Assembly: GCA_002009475.1 (NCBI GenBank)
Contig: AYTS01000037.1
Span: forward strand, 1-46,024
Source of the DNA: Candidatus Brocadia carolinensis
GTDB taxonomy: Bacteria; Planctomycetota; Brocadiia; Brocadiales; Brocadiaceae
Direction of reading: 5' to 3'
Length of the DNA stretch: 46,024 nt
A program made the position numbers and the translations under genes. Shown in pieces: positions 36,430 through 45,498 of the stretch. Position 1 is the stretch's first letter. Each line of letters starts with the position of its first letter. The notes under the pieces were generated by a model that was not told where the DNA came from, searched no databases, and worked only from the letters and a program-made list of their open reading frames with translations.

Positions 36430-37683
36430 TTACTCTTTGTAATATGCTGAAGACTTGTATTTTGAAATGATCTCGTCGACAAAGACTTTTACCGTTGATG
36501 CGATGGGCACGGCCAGCAATAATCCCAAAAATCCAAACAATTGGCTGCAGATCAGGATAGAGAGGATTACCATGACGGGGCTGAGTCCTAATCCCTTCCC
36601 CATAATCCGCGGCGTTATCACGGTTCCCTCAAGCATTTGTCCGATTCCGAAGGTTAGAATCACATACGCGATATGTGTAAAATCGTGAAAATGGAAGAGT
36701 GCGAGTGTGGAAGCCAGGACAATTCCCGTGCCGGTGCCAACGTAGGGAATCAGATTGCCAAAACCACCAATGAAACCGATAAGAAATGACAAAGGAATTC
36801 CGGCAATCGTTAAACCAATGCTATAGATGAGTGAAAGGATAAGACAGATAATAAGCTGACCACGCAGAAAACACCGGAGGTTATCGTTTACCCGGGACAA
36901 GAGTCCAATCGCCTGGTCTCTTTTTGATAAAGGAAAAATGGTTTTTATCTTGTGGGCAATGATATTGAAGTCTTTAAGCAGGTATATGGATACAACACCA
37001 AAGATGATAAAATTCAGGATGATGCCAAGGAACCCGAAGGTACTGTAAAAAATATTCCTGATGATGTTAGTAAGAAACTCCATAACCTGTGGCAGATACT
37101 TTTTTAATTTCCATAAGATCTCTACGATAGGAACTCTTTTCGCCCGCGACTTTTCATCAGGTGCAGGCCCTTGGGTGGAAACTATCTCCTCTTCACCATG
37201 TTTATCCACCGGTGGAGATTCCATTTTTTCGTGATCATGGCCATGAATCGGTTCCTTAAATTCCTTTAACAGGGATTTGACCGATTTGACAAATTCTGTG
37301 TCTCCGTACGTTTCAATCCACGACTCAAAGGCTGCCTGATATTTCGGATAGTGGTCTTTGATAATACCGCCAACCTGATATATTCCACTGACCGTTTTCG
37401 GAATTGCATAGGTCAGAAACCCCGCAGTAGTCAGGAGGGCGATAATGAGAATGAAAGCGATGCCGAATCCGCGATGGATGTGTTTCCGGGTAAACGGCCA
37501 GTTCCTTTGCTCGAAAAAGTCAACGGCTGGATCAAAGATGTAGGCGGTAATAAATGCCAGAAGCAGGGAAATAAGCGTCCCTTTCAGGAAATAACACAAC
37601 GCTAAAAAAATAATAATTGAAATACCTGTGAGCAGTACCCGAACCCCGAGGTTATCCAGCATTTTTTGTCGTTCATTTCCCAT
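36430..37683 (-). CDS. AI-2E-family transporter (PerM/UPF0118)
   Basis: A 417-aa multi-pass membrane protein. It opens with two close hydrophobic helices; a middle hydrophilic loop is rich in His and acidic residues (about 150-195). The C-terminal half keeps the GFIGGFGNLIPYVGTG and VITPRIMGKGLGLSP signatures. The family exports autoinducer-2-like or other small molecules, and some members act as Na+/H+ antiporters; the substrate is unknown here. It begins 5 bp after the ComEA-like gene. Confidence 0.87.
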   Translation of the reverse strand: MGNERQKMLDNLGVRVLLTGISIIIFLALCYFLKGTLISLLLAFITAYIFDPAVDFFEQRNWPFTRKHIHRGFGIAFILIIALLTTAGFLTYAIPKTVSGIYQVGGIIKDHYPKYQAAFESWIETYGDTEFVKSVKSLLKEFKEPIHGHDHEKMESPPVDKHGEEEIVSTQGPAPDEKSRAKRVPIVEILWKLKKYLPQVMEFLTNIIRNIFYSTFGFLGIILNFIIFGVVSIYLLKDFNIIAHKIKTIFPLSKRDQAIGLLSRVNDNLRCFLRGQLIICLILSLIYSIGLTIAGIPLSFLIGFIGGFGNLIPYVGTGTGIVLASTLALFHFHDFTHIAYVILTFGIGQMLEGTVITPRIMGKGLGLSPVMVILSILICSQLFGFLGLLLAVPIASTVKVFVDEIISKYKSSAYYKE

Positions 37684-37688
37684 ACGTT

Positions 37689-38129
37689 CTATTCCCGGTT
37701 ATCCAGAATCACACTGGTAGTGACTGTGCCTATTATTACAAAATCTCTGATAGCCTCCATGATGGAAGGCCCTATGCCTTTTACGTTGCAAAGTTCATTC
37801 AGGGTTTTAAAATTGCCATGTTTCTCACGATACGCAACAATCGCTTTTGCCTTTGCTTCGCCCAATTTAGGCAATAAAGCCAGCTCGTACCAGCGTGAGG
37901 TATTGATATCACATTTGACTTTTATGTCCTCCGGCTGGAGACTGCTGACAACCTCCGTTTCAGGCAACCACCAATGATAATCCCTGCCCACTTTTATTAT
38001 TGTGCCGATAAAAAGCGTTGTCGCCAAAAAGTATATAACTACGAGTTGCTTTTTGGTGGGAGAAAATCCCTCAGGCGGTTTTTGTGATGTGGTCATAGCA
38101 ATCATATTTTTTGTGTGTTCTTGGTGCAT
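37689..38129 (-). CDS. ComEA-like helix-hairpin-helix protein
   Basis: A 146-aa protein with an N-terminal membrane helix (about 29-46) and a helix-hairpin-helix pair (about 73-140: NTSRWYELALLPKLGEAKAKAIVAYRE, then NVKGIGPSIMEAI). ComEA binds DNA outside the membrane for natural uptake. No other competence genes are in the window, so uptake is not proven. The start is unclear: ATG 38129 or 38096, and neither has a clear SD. It probably shares a transcript with the AI-2E gene. Confidence 0.75.
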   Translation of the reverse strand: MHQEHTKNMIAMTTSQKPPEGFSPTKKQLVVIYFLATTLFIGTIIKVGRDYHWWLPETEVVSSLQPEDIKVKCDINTSRWYELALLPKLGEAKAKAIVAYREKHGNFKTLNELCNVKGIGPSIMEAIRDFVIIGTVTTSVILDNRE

Positions 38130-38493
38130 CCCACGGTAATAATATCCGCTTTGACGCCATAGAGTCTATGGCTTTGTTTCTCGTGCTATATATTCTACCA
38201 GTAATTTTAAAGGATTCAAGATAATAGATAGGGCATGTTACCGGGTCTCTACTTGATGGCATAGAAATTTTCATCGGCATACCTTAGCAAAATTTTCTTG
38301 TGATTGCATTCCATCCTCACGCTTTTATATTGCCTGAAGCAGCTTTTCTGTGGTAAAGTAAGACGGTTTTACAATACGCCCGTTGAGTACGGACAACACC
38401 ATCCCATTCAAACAGGTATAGCACGATCTGTCGCTGTCACACGTGATTTGTCGAACTCTTTCATTAAAAAACTTTTGCCATAGAGGTAAGGAC
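38130..38493. other. divergent intergenic region
   Basis: 364 bp between the divergent comEA-like and DUF4438 genes, presumably holding both promoters. I see no convincing -10/-35 pair or hairpin. Confidence 0.5.
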
Positions 38494-39390
38494 ATGGAAA
38501 CCAACGAAAAGAATCTTGTAGAAATCTCGGTCATGGGTGAGGTCTCGAGTCCGCAAAGCGGTTCATCGCCATACGGCATAACCCCTGATGGAAAACCGAA
38601 GGTGCTGCCGGGCATCGGTGGAATTACGTACAACGTCAAGGTGGGCGATAATGCCGTCCAGTGGGAGGCCGATCACGTAGAGCCATGTGTATCCGTGAAG
38701 AATAAAGACAGAGATGAGAATGGTGGATTGAATTTGTTGTCCTGCATCGGTAATGTTGCCCGGGTAATAACGGGCGATGCAAAAGGCAGTGCGGGGATAG
38801 TAACCGGAAAACACGGCGGCATTGAAAATGTGCTGGTTGATTTTGAAGACAAGACCCTGGAAAAGCTCGTTATTGGGGATAAAATACTGATACGTGGCGT
38901 TGGTGTAGGTTTGTCTTTTACCGGTTATCCCCACATCAAACCGATGAACATGTCACCCGGACTCTTAAAGGTATTCCCCATTCGTGAGGACAAAGCGAAA
39001 CATGCCCTGCATGTTCCGGTAACACATATCATTCCCGCAGCTATTATGGGCTCAGGTTTAGGTTCTCAGCAGTGTTATCGGGGAGATTACGATATACAGC
39101 TTTTTGACCAACAAATGGTGGATCGGTATCATTTGCAAACGTTGCGTTTTGGTGACGTTGTGGCAATTATGGATGCAGACCATACCTTTGGGAGGATCTA
39201 TAAAACGGGGGCGGTAAGCATTGGAGTGATTGTTCACAGTAATTGCGTAACTGCCGGACACGGTCCCGGCGTAACCACCCTACTTACCTCCGCTGAAGGC
39301 AAAATAATTCCCTTTCTGGATAGTTCGGCGAATATTGGAATGTACTTGAAAATTGGAAGGTTTAGGAAAGGAATAGCCAGGAAGGGGTAG
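38494..39390 (+). CDS. DUF4438 domain protein
   Basis: A 298-aa protein of the DUF4438 family, with motifs PGIGGITYNVKVGD, GKHGG, HIIPAAIMGSGLGS and VIVHSNCVTAGHGPG. It is recognised by family pattern only. No function is assigned. The start at 38494 is chosen for GAGGTAAGGAC 6 bp before it; an upstream in-frame ATG lacks an RBS. It ends 129 bp before rpsB. Confidence 0.8.
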   Translation: METNEKNLVEISVMGEVSSPQSGSSPYGITPDGKPKVLPGIGGITYNVKVGDNAVQWEADHVEPCVSVKNKDRDENGGLNLLSCIGNVARVITGDAKGSAGIVTGKHGGIENVLVDFEDKTLEKLVIGDKILIRGVGVGLSFTGYPHIKPMNMSPGLLKVFPIREDKAKHALHVPVTHIIPAAIMGSGLGSQQCYRGDYDIQLFDQQMVDRYHLQTLRFGDVVAIMDADHTFGRIYKTGAVSIGVIVHSNCVTAGHGPGVTTLLTSAEGKIIPFLDSSANIGMYLKIGRFRKGIARKG

Positions 39391-39429
39391 AGGGCGTTTT
39401 TGTCGCACAAGGCTCTCGCTAAAATAAGC

Positions 39430-39457
39430 TTGACATTTCCTCCATAAATAATATAAT
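39430..39457 (+). promoter_or_regulatory. sigma70-type promoter of rpsB
   Basis: TTGACA (39430-39435) and TATAAT (39452-39457) with a 16-bp spacer. Both are perfect consensus boxes. The start is about 55 nt before the rpsB TTG. Confidence 0.75.
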
Positions 39458-39518
39458 GCTAAACTTTCTAATCATTATATATTTTCATTCAATACATTAA
39501 ACTACGAGAGGAGATTAT

Positions 39519-40223
39519 TTGTCTACGGTGAGTATTCAGGAATTAGTGGATGCGGGATTTCACTTCGGCCACAGGACAAGCAAATGGAATCCTAAAATGA
39601 AGCCTTTTATCTTCGGCAAAAGGAATTTGATTCACATTATTAATTTGCGCGAGACGGTAAAGGGGCTTGTGACGGCATGCAGGTTTTTGACGAATCTTGT
39701 CCAGACAAAAAAAGACGTGCTTTTTGTGGGCACCAAGTGGCAGGCACGCGACATAACCGTCCGTGAGGCGAAGCGTTGCGGCATGCACTACGTAAGCGAA
39801 CGTTGGCTGGGTGGCACATTGACCAATTTTGATACGATCAGAAAACGGCTGGAACGTCTTGAAGAATTAGAAGACCTGGAAAAAACCGGCGGAATTCATC
39901 AGTTCAGCAAGAAGGCAATTTCCTCTCTCAACCGGGAACGCAAAAAGATACTCACCAACCTTGAGGGCATCCGCAAGATGCATTCTCTTCCCGGAGTGCT
40001 GGTAATCGTTGATCCAAAGCATGAACACAATGCCATCAATGAGGCAAAAAAACTTGGAATTCCTACGGTATGTCTCGCCGATACGGATTGCAATCCCGAC
40101 CTGATAGATATTTGTGTTCCTGGAAATGACGATGCTATCCGGTCGATAGATCTCTTTTTAACAAGGACGGCAAATGCTGTTTTAGCTGGAAAGGACCTCA
40201 TGACGGTTGCTGCAAAGGTTTGA
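39519..40223 (+). CDS. rpsB: 30S ribosomal protein S2
   Basis: Small-subunit ribosomal protein uS2, 234 aa. It has FHFGHRTSKWNPKM at the N-terminus, RWLGGTLTNFDTI and the VDPKHEHNAINEA region. The start is a TTG after GAGAGGAG (39505-39512); no ATG is nearby. First gene of the classical rpsB-tsf-pyrH-frr set. Confidence 0.96.
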   Translation: MSTVSIQELVDAGFHFGHRTSKWNPKMKPFIFGKRNLIHIINLRETVKGLVTACRFLTNLVQTKKDVLFVGTKWQARDITVREAKRCGMHYVSERWLGGTLTNFDTIRKRLERLEELEDLEKTGGIHQFSKKAISSLNRERKKILTNLEGIRKMHSLPGVLVIVDPKHEHNAINEAKKLGIPTVCLADTDCNPDLIDICVPGNDDAIRSIDLFLTRTANAVLAGKDLMTVAAKV

Positions 40224-40423
40224 TGTGAAGATAGAAGGTTCAGGATAAAATCCTTCCATTCCTGCAGAAGATAAACGTTTTGTCCGCAACATTACAAGTC
40301 TGATTATTTCCTTCAACGTGCATTTCGTAAGGATTCTATTGTTGGATTATTTTTATATGCTCGGAATGATTGTAGCTTAAAAATGGGATATTTTATACTT
40401 TTCGTATTGGGTGGAGGGTCTTA

Positions 40424-41012
40424 ATGGCTGATACATCGAGTATCATGAAGTTGAGAGAGCAGACAGGCGCAGGAATACTGGAATGCAGGAACGCCCTGGA
40501 TGAGGTGAAAGGGGATTTTGAAAAAGCACTGGAAATTATCAAGAAAAAAAGGTATTGCCAAGGCCGCAAAAAAAGAACAGCGTGTGACGACGGAAGGCAG
40601 GATTGGTACCTATATCCACACCAATGGTAAGCTGGGGGTTATGGTGGAGCTGAATTGCGAAACAGATTTTGTGGCAAAGAATGAGGTCTTTCAGCAATTA
40701 CTGAAAGATATTTGCATGCAGGTGGCTGCCACACGGCCTCTTGCTGTAAAGAGAGAGGATATTCCCAGTCACATTGCCGAAGAGCAGAAAAAGATCTTCA
40801 GTGAAGAAGCAAAGGGAAAACCCGCCAATATCCTGGAAAAGATTACCAGCGGAAAGATGGACAGTTTTTATAAAGAGAAATGTCTTCTGGAACAACCCTT
40901 CATAAAAGATAATACCCAGACGATTCAGGATTTATTAGTTGCAAATATCGCAAAAATAGGGGAAAATATCAAAGTTAATCGCTTTGTCCGGTTTGAAGTT
41001 GGAGAATGTTAA
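40424..41012 (+). CDS. tsf: elongation factor Ts (one frameshift)
   Basis: Guanine-nucleotide exchange factor for EF-Tu, 195 aa when repaired. The N-terminal UBA-like region (MKLREQTGAGILECRNAL) and the EF-Tu-binding region (LNCETDFVAKN) are present. The coding-strand A7 run (40544-40550) has one A too many; with A6 the frame joins GIAKAAKKEQRVT. A 200-bp gap to rpsB contains no strong promoter motif. GTGGAGGG is upstream of the ATG. Confidence 0.93.
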
Positions 41013-41042
41013 CCATCGCAAAATTGTGCTGTTTCGGCGTCC

Positions 41043-41762
41043 ATGAAAAGAACTCTTCAGTATAAGCGCGTATTGTTAAAATTAAGTGGCGAAGGTTTTG
41101 GTGATACTGATGGGCGCGGTCTTGAAATGGAGCAATTTAGTGCACTGGCGAACGAGATTCAGAAGGTTTCCAGGGCGGGCGTAGAACTCGCAATTGTTGT
41201 GGGAGGCGGCAATATCCTCCGCGGGGCAAAATTCAGTAGTACTGGCAAATCAAGGGTACAGGCAGATCAGGTTGGCATGATTGCCACAGCGGTCAATGCG
41301 CTCCTCTTGCAAGACACCCTGGAAAGGTGTGGCGTCATTGCCCATGTTTTCAGCGCTATAGAGATAAGAAACATCACCGAACCCTTTGTGTTGCGGGATT
41401 GCTTGCAGTATCTAAAAGAAAAGAAGGTGGTTATCTTTGCCGGGGGTACCGGTAATCCCTATTTTACGACTGATACCGCTGCGGCACTTCGCGCGGTAGA
41501 AATCGGTGCGGAGGTAATGTTAAAGGCCACACAGGTTGATGGCGTATATACGGATGATCCAGTGAAAAATAAATCCGCACAATTATACAAAAATCTCAGC
41601 TATATAGACGTCCTGAATAAGCAGCTGAGGGTAATGGACCTCACCGCCATTTCCTTGAGTATGGAAAATAGATTGCCAATTATTGTTTTTAATATAAATA
41701 AATACGAAAATATCGGAAAGGTAATTTCCGGAAAACCTGTTGGAACGTATATCGGGGAATAA
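41043..41762 (+). CDS. pyrH: uridylate kinase
   Basis: Phosphorylates UMP to UDP with ATP, 239 aa. It has VLLKLSGEGFG, the GGGNILRG loop, the DLTAISL segment and the GTGNPYFTTDTAAALRA active-site helix of bacterial UMP kinase. It follows tsf by 30 bp and precedes frr by 6 bp. Confidence 0.96.
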   Translation: MKRTLQYKRVLLKLSGEGFGDTDGRGLEMEQFSALANEIQKVSRAGVELAIVVGGGNILRGAKFSSTGKSRVQADQVGMIATAVNALLLQDTLERCGVIAHVFSAIEIRNITEPFVLRDCLQYLKEKKVVIFAGGTGNPYFTTDTAAALRAVEIGAEVMLKATQVDGVYTDDPVKNKSAQLYKNLSYIDVLNKQLRVMDLTAISLSMENRLPIIVFNINKYENIGKVISGKPVGTYIGE

Positions 41763-41768
41763 CGTACT

Positions 41769-42329
41769 ATGACAAAAGATATCATATGCCGGGAAGCAAG
41801 AACAAAGATGGAAAAGGTCGCAGCTCACCTGCAGGAGGAACTCAAGGGGTTGAGGACTGGCAGGGCGAACACGGGTCTTGTGGAAAATATACGAGTAGAG
41901 TGCTATGGTGATTTGACTCCATTGAAACAGATATCCGTCATTTCAACTCCGGATTCCCAGTCCATTCTGATTAAACCATACGATGTTTCCATTATTTCGA
42001 ATATTGAAAAGGCGATATTGCAGTCAGATATAGGTTTGACCCCATCGGTCGATGGGAAGATCCTGCGTATTCAGATTCCTCCGCTCAACGAGGAGCGAAG
42101 AAAGAAGCTCTCCTCTCATGCGAAAGAATTCGGAGAAACGGCAAAGATATCCCTGAGGAACATAAGGCACGAAGCGAACAAACTCGTGGACAAGGAAGAG
42201 AAAGAGGGCGTTTTGACTGAAGATGATGCCAAACGAGCTAAGGAAGAAATACAAAAAATTATCCATGAGCAGGAAGGCAAACTGAACGACCTGGTTAAGA
42301 AAAAAATAGAAGAGATACTCAAGGTATAA
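41769..42329 (+). CDS. frr: ribosome recycling factor
   Basis: Releases ribosomes after termination with EF-G, 186 aa. It has the KGLRTGRAN motif near the N-terminus and the C-terminal helix IRHEANKLVDKEEKEG. It ends the ribosomal unit; tRNA-Lys starts 74 bp downstream. Confidence 0.96.
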   Translation: MTKDIICREARTKMEKVAAHLQEELKGLRTGRANTGLVENIRVECYGDLTPLKQISVISTPDSQSILIKPYDVSIISNIEKAILQSDIGLTPSVDGKILRIQIPPLNEERRKKLSSHAKEFGETAKISLRNIRHEANKLVDKEEKEGVLTEDDAKRAKEEIQKIIHEQEGKLNDLVKKKIEEILKV

Positions 42330-42403
42330 ATCCAGGAGTTGAAAGCGAAAGATCCAGAGAAGTACCTTTTTTCACGTGAAATGCGGATAAGACTGGATAT
42401 AAT

Positions 42404-42476
42404 GGGGGCATAGCTCAGTTGGTAGAGCACCGCCCTTTTAAGGCGGGCGTCGATGGTTCGAGTCCATCTGCCCTCA
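42404..42476 (+). tRNA. tRNA-Lys (TTT anticodon)
   Basis: A full cloverleaf can be drawn. The acceptor GGGGGCA pairs with TGCCCTC (one G-T pair), the anticodon stem is CCGCC/GGCGG with loop CTTTTAA, and the T-arm has GATGGTTCGAGTCCATC. The discriminator is A and CCA is not encoded. Confidence 0.95.
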
Positions 42477-42729
42477 TCATTTTATGACAAAGTATCCTGG
42501 AAACAGGTGAAATATGCATTAACAAAGTAAGGAGTGAAGAAACCAGATATAAAAGAAATATCTAACGACAAAGCCGCAAACAAATTTCACTTAGAAAGTT
42601 GAGGAGGTAAGAGCGTTTAAAAAAACTTGTTCTCATTGAAATAAGGGAATAAAGGTTTGTCACCGTAATACAACGTAGCATCTTTGTCTTCAGGGTCAAT
42701 CTATAAGTGTTCATGGTAAATGATAACAT

Positions 42730-42804
42730 GGCCCCATCGTCTAGCCTGGTCTAGGACAACAGATTTTCGATCTGTGAACTGGGGTTCAAATCCCCATGGG
42801 GTCA
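42730..42804 (+). tRNA. tRNA-Glu (TTC anticodon)
   Basis: Acceptor GGCCCCA pairs with TGGGGTC (one G-T pair). The anticodon stem ACAGA/TCTGT holds loop TTTTCGA with anticodon TTC, and the T-arm carries GGTTCAAATCC. CCA is not encoded. Followed at once by a terminator. Confidence 0.93.
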
Positions 42805-42814
42805 TTTATATGAG

Positions 42815-42850
42815 AAAAAGCCATGCGATATCAACATCGCATGGCTTTTT
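42815..42850 (+). terminator. rho-independent terminator after tRNA-Glu
   Basis: AAAAAGCCATGCGAT, a 6-nt loop, then the exact complement, followed by ATTTTTT. It is 11 bp after the tRNA-Glu end. Confidence 0.85.
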
Positions 42851-43238
42851 ATTTTTTGGCATTTTAACTTGCTGTATAAAATATTCGGGATATGATAGTA
42901 TTTTATACGCAGGATATATAAGGTTGGATCATGGGAGTGATGCGCACACAACAAAACCATTGCGCCGAGGAGTTCACTTCGTTTAACCCATCTTACTCGA
43001 CTACCACAAGCGCAGCTACGGTGATCCGCCACTTGGACACCAGATAACGGGGAATGGTTATTCTCAATTACACCCCTGTGTGAAGGGTTTCTCCTGGAGA
43101 GTGGTTAATATTTAGTGCCAATTTGTGGGTAAATTGCAGGGCTTGCCTCTGAACATCAGAATATATCATCAGGTAACAGGAAGGAAAACTTGAAAAAATA
43201 TAGTTCTATAGAAAGTTAAATACCTTGTATAATTAGCT
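42851..43238. other. intergenic region, no gene seen
   Basis: About 390 bp between the tRNA terminator and the decayed locus. It contains a degenerate relative of the GGTGG-hairpin repeat (about 42968-42995), and otherwise nothing recognisable. Confidence 0.55.
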
Positions 43239-43364
43239 ATGGCCGTTAAAGAATATATTATTCATTACAGCGGAAACACAAGGAACAGGCATTATCATCA
43301 AACACAAAACGGTAAAGTAGTAAATTTATGGTTCAGTTAGAGATCAGCTGAAACGGGGCTTGGA
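43239..43364 (+). pseudogene. remnant of a small protein gene upstream of the zeta-like toxin gene
   Basis: The frame from ATG 43239 encodes MAVKEYIIHYSGNTRNR and stops at 43340 (33 aa). One base missing near 43327 would continue the frame as VVNFMVQLEIS to a stop at about 43364. The N-terminal pattern resembles a small family seen beside toxin genes, but I cannot name it firmly. It is probably decayed. Confidence 0.45.
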
Positions 43365-43387
43365 AAAAGGTTGTTTTTTAATATCTT

Positions 43388-43975
43388 ATGACAGAGCAAC
43401 GGCCACATATTATTATCATTGGTGGGCCTAACGGAGCGGGAAAATCAACGACTGCTCCAGCCTTGCTTAAAGGGACACTTGGAGTAACTGAATTTGTAAA
43501 CGCAGACACAATTGCTCAGGGACTTTCGGCTTTTCAACCTGAAAGTGTAGCGTTTCATGCAGGTCGTGTTATGTTGGAGAGAATATATCGCCTTGCCAGA
43601 GAACGGTTAAATTTCGCATTCGAAACAACCCTTGCAAGTCGTACCTTTGCCCCATGGATAGAAGAACTTTAAAAAACAGGTTATATTTTCCATCTTGTTT
43701 TTCTCTGGCTGCCTAACCCTGAATTTGCCTTAGCTCGTGTTGCTGAGAGAGTGCGAATGGGTGGGCATAATGTACCAGAAGAAATCGTGAGAAGACGATA
43801 TGATAAAGGTATTAGGAATTTTTTCAGGCTTTATAAGCCACTGGCAGATACGTGGTTCTTTTACGACAATTCGGTTGCTGGAACTCTAAATCTCCTGGCT
43901 TCAGGAGAAAGGGAAATCGGTATTTCGATTGAAAACAGATTGATTTGGAAGCAAATACTGGGGGGAACACCATGA
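43388..43975 (+). pseudogene. zeta-toxin-like P-loop kinase gene with in-frame stop
   Basis: About 195 codons. Walker A GPNGAGKST is near residue 12, with FVNADTIAQGLSAFQPESVAF and the FETTLASRTF substrate region, typical of the zeta/AAA_33 kinase family. An in-frame TAA at 43670-43672 splits it, and the same frame then resumes with KTGYIFHLVFLWL through the ERVRMGGHNVPEEIVRRRY lid. A single C-to-T change (CAA to TAA) could explain it. The end overlaps the next ATG by four bases. Broken product or misread base. Confidence 0.82.
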
Positions 43976-44169
43976 CTGAAAAAGTAGCAACAGATGGAAT
44001 CTCTGAAATATTTGAAGACAAAGAAAAAATAACAAGGGCTTTGTCTCGAGCTGTTAACGAAGCATTACTTCAGCATAAAAAAGCAGGTAACCCCGTTGCA
44101 TCATGGAAAGATGGCAGGATTGTCTGGATACAGCCTGAGGATATCCCTGTTGAGGAGAAAAACAGGTGA
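43972..44169 (+). CDS. small antitoxin-like partner of the zeta-like gene
   Basis: A 65-aa protein starting at 43972; its ATG overlaps the zeta-like stop (ATGA). It contains an NEALLQHKKAGNPVASWKDG helix and a WIQPEDI end. This arrangement fits the small partner of zeta-like kinase genes in other bacteria; an antitoxin role is inferred. Confidence 0.7.
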   Translation: MTEKVATDGISEIFEDKEKITRALSRAVNEALLQHKKAGNPVASWKDGRIVWIQPEDIPVEEKNR

Positions 44170-44257
44170 TATTTTGTCTTTATAAACCAGGAAAGGTTGG
44201 GTTAGGCAAAGCGTCCCCAAATGAACAGTTTGAACTGCTTTGTGATTGAAAGAATTC

Positions 44258-45091
44258 ATGATTAATTTAAAAAAATTGAGAATAGAAAGTAGGTTTTACA
44301 GTTTCAGTGCCTCTGTGCCTCTCTGTTTTATTATTTACAAAAATTTCAGATTCTTTATCTGTGTCATCTGTGCAATCTGTGGCTTCATCTTTTCCTCTCC
44401 TCATATTTTCGCTATGGGTGAGGCATCAAAATTTACCTTTGCCCAGTTGGAATATTCCGGGGGTAACTGGAATCCAAGACCCCATGCAGGGAAACGCCTG
44501 ATGTGGGATCTCGTCAAGCGAACCAGCGTTGAGGCCCGTATTGACACGGTAACCCTTCGGGCGGATGATGCGAATCTATTTGAATACCCGTTTCTTTATA
44601 TGTCGGGCGATCAGGAGTTTCCACCGCTCAGTGAGAAAGAGATTGACAATTTAAAATTGTACCTGGAATTTGGAGGTACACTCTTAATTGACGATTGTGT
44701 TGGAAAGAGCAATTTTGGATTTGATACCTCCGTTCGGCGTGAAGTTAAGCGGTTGTTTCCCAATAAATCCCTGGAGAAGCTGCCCACAGACCACACCATC
44801 TTCAAGTCTTTTTATTTACTGAATCAGGCCTATGGCAGAATTATGGAAAAATCTTATCTGGAAGGTATGACGATAGAAAATCGAGCGGCGATTGTTTATT
44901 CACAAAACGACCTGGGGGGCGCCTGGGCTAAAGACCCGCTTGGTACATGGGAGTATCAGGTAACTCCTGGTGGTGAAACACAGAGGTCTATGGCATTTCG
45001 CCTCGGAATAAACATCATTATGTATGCCCTAACAGGTGACTATAAGCAGGATCAGGTACACCTGCCTTTTATTCTGAAACGGCAGATGTGA
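44258..45091 (+). CDS. exported DUF4159 protein
   Basis: About 277 aa. An N-terminal hydrophobic stretch (FFICVICAICGFIFS, then SSPHIFA) is a likely signal peptide. The DUF4159 core has FTFAQLEYSGGNWNPRP, LYMSGDQEFPPLS and GGTLLIDDC. The start at 44258 is preferred; an in-frame TTG lies 12 bases upstream. DNA encoding the signal region overlaps two common intergenic-type repeats (44305-44326 and 44357-44383). The family is common in planctomycetes, function unknown. Confidence 0.83.
   Translation: MINLKKLRIESRFYSFSASVPLCFIIYKNFRFFICVICAICGFIFSSPHIFAMGEASKFTFAQLEYSGGNWNPRPHAGKRLMWDLVKRTSVEARIDTVTLRADDANLFEYPFLYMSGDQEFPPLSEKEIDNLKLYLEFGGTLLIDDCVGKSNFGFDTSVRREVKRLFPNKSLEKLPTDHTIFKSFYLLNQAYGRIMEKSYLEGMTIENRAAIVYSQNDLGGAWAKDPLGTWEYQVTPGGETQRSMAFRLGINIIMYALTGDYKQDQVHLPFILKRQM
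44305..44383. repeat. CTGTG-type low-complexity repeats inside the DUF4159 signal region
   Basis: CAGTGCCTCTGTGCCTCTCTG at 44305-44326 and ATCTGTGTCATCTGTGCAATC at 44357-44378. These CTGTG-type strings resemble intergenic dispersed sequences rather than coding sequence. Confidence 0.55.
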
Positions 45092-45413
45092 GACTTAACG
45101 CAATCGTAACACTTTCGTTCTCTAAAAAATTAACGAGCAATTTTATAGTCCAAACCCAGAAGGCGTTTTTGCCGTAAAAGAGTTTTTTGGCAAGAGCCAA
45201 CAGGTGTGTTGCAAGAGACTTCCAAGCCTGGGCTAAACCACCGGCGCTTACGTGAAGAGTGAAAAACACGGAAACCATCTTTATGATGTTGTTTCCACGG
45301 ATGCCGACTAAGTAATGGAGCCAGGCGGTGAAAACAACGAGACGCAATCCGAGTCGGGCGTTTGGCAGGGCTCCCCGGCGTTGGACCGCATGATCTTTTT
45401 GCAACAAAAACAC
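45069..45413 (-). mobile_element. IS66-type transposase fragment
   Basis: Partial frame (114 aa) with the IS66 pattern: GLRLVVFTAWLHYLVGI, then SAGGLAQAWKSLA. It lacks the N-terminal zinc-finger part and the C-terminal catalytic part, so it is a remnant. No clear inverted ends were found. Confidence 0.7.
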
Positions 45414-45498
45414 CGGGAACCAGGAAACGTATATGCCGGTTGAAAGTTTAGGATATCATTGAAATTAATAAAAATGCAAACTTTGAAATAGTATATTT

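Noticed and set aside
38071..38280. Minus-strand 69-codon frame overlapping the ComEA start
   Set aside because: No RBS, no similarity to known patterns, and overlaps the start of the better supported comEA-like gene.
42391..42403. TATAAT directly before tRNA-Lys
   Set aside because: It abuts the mature tRNA 5' end, leaving no room for a transcription start and leader; no good -35 at 16-18 bp.
43388..43975. Two separate small genes in place of the zeta-like gene
   Set aside because: The two halves are in the same frame and together form one normal kinase domain order; a single stop codon is simpler.
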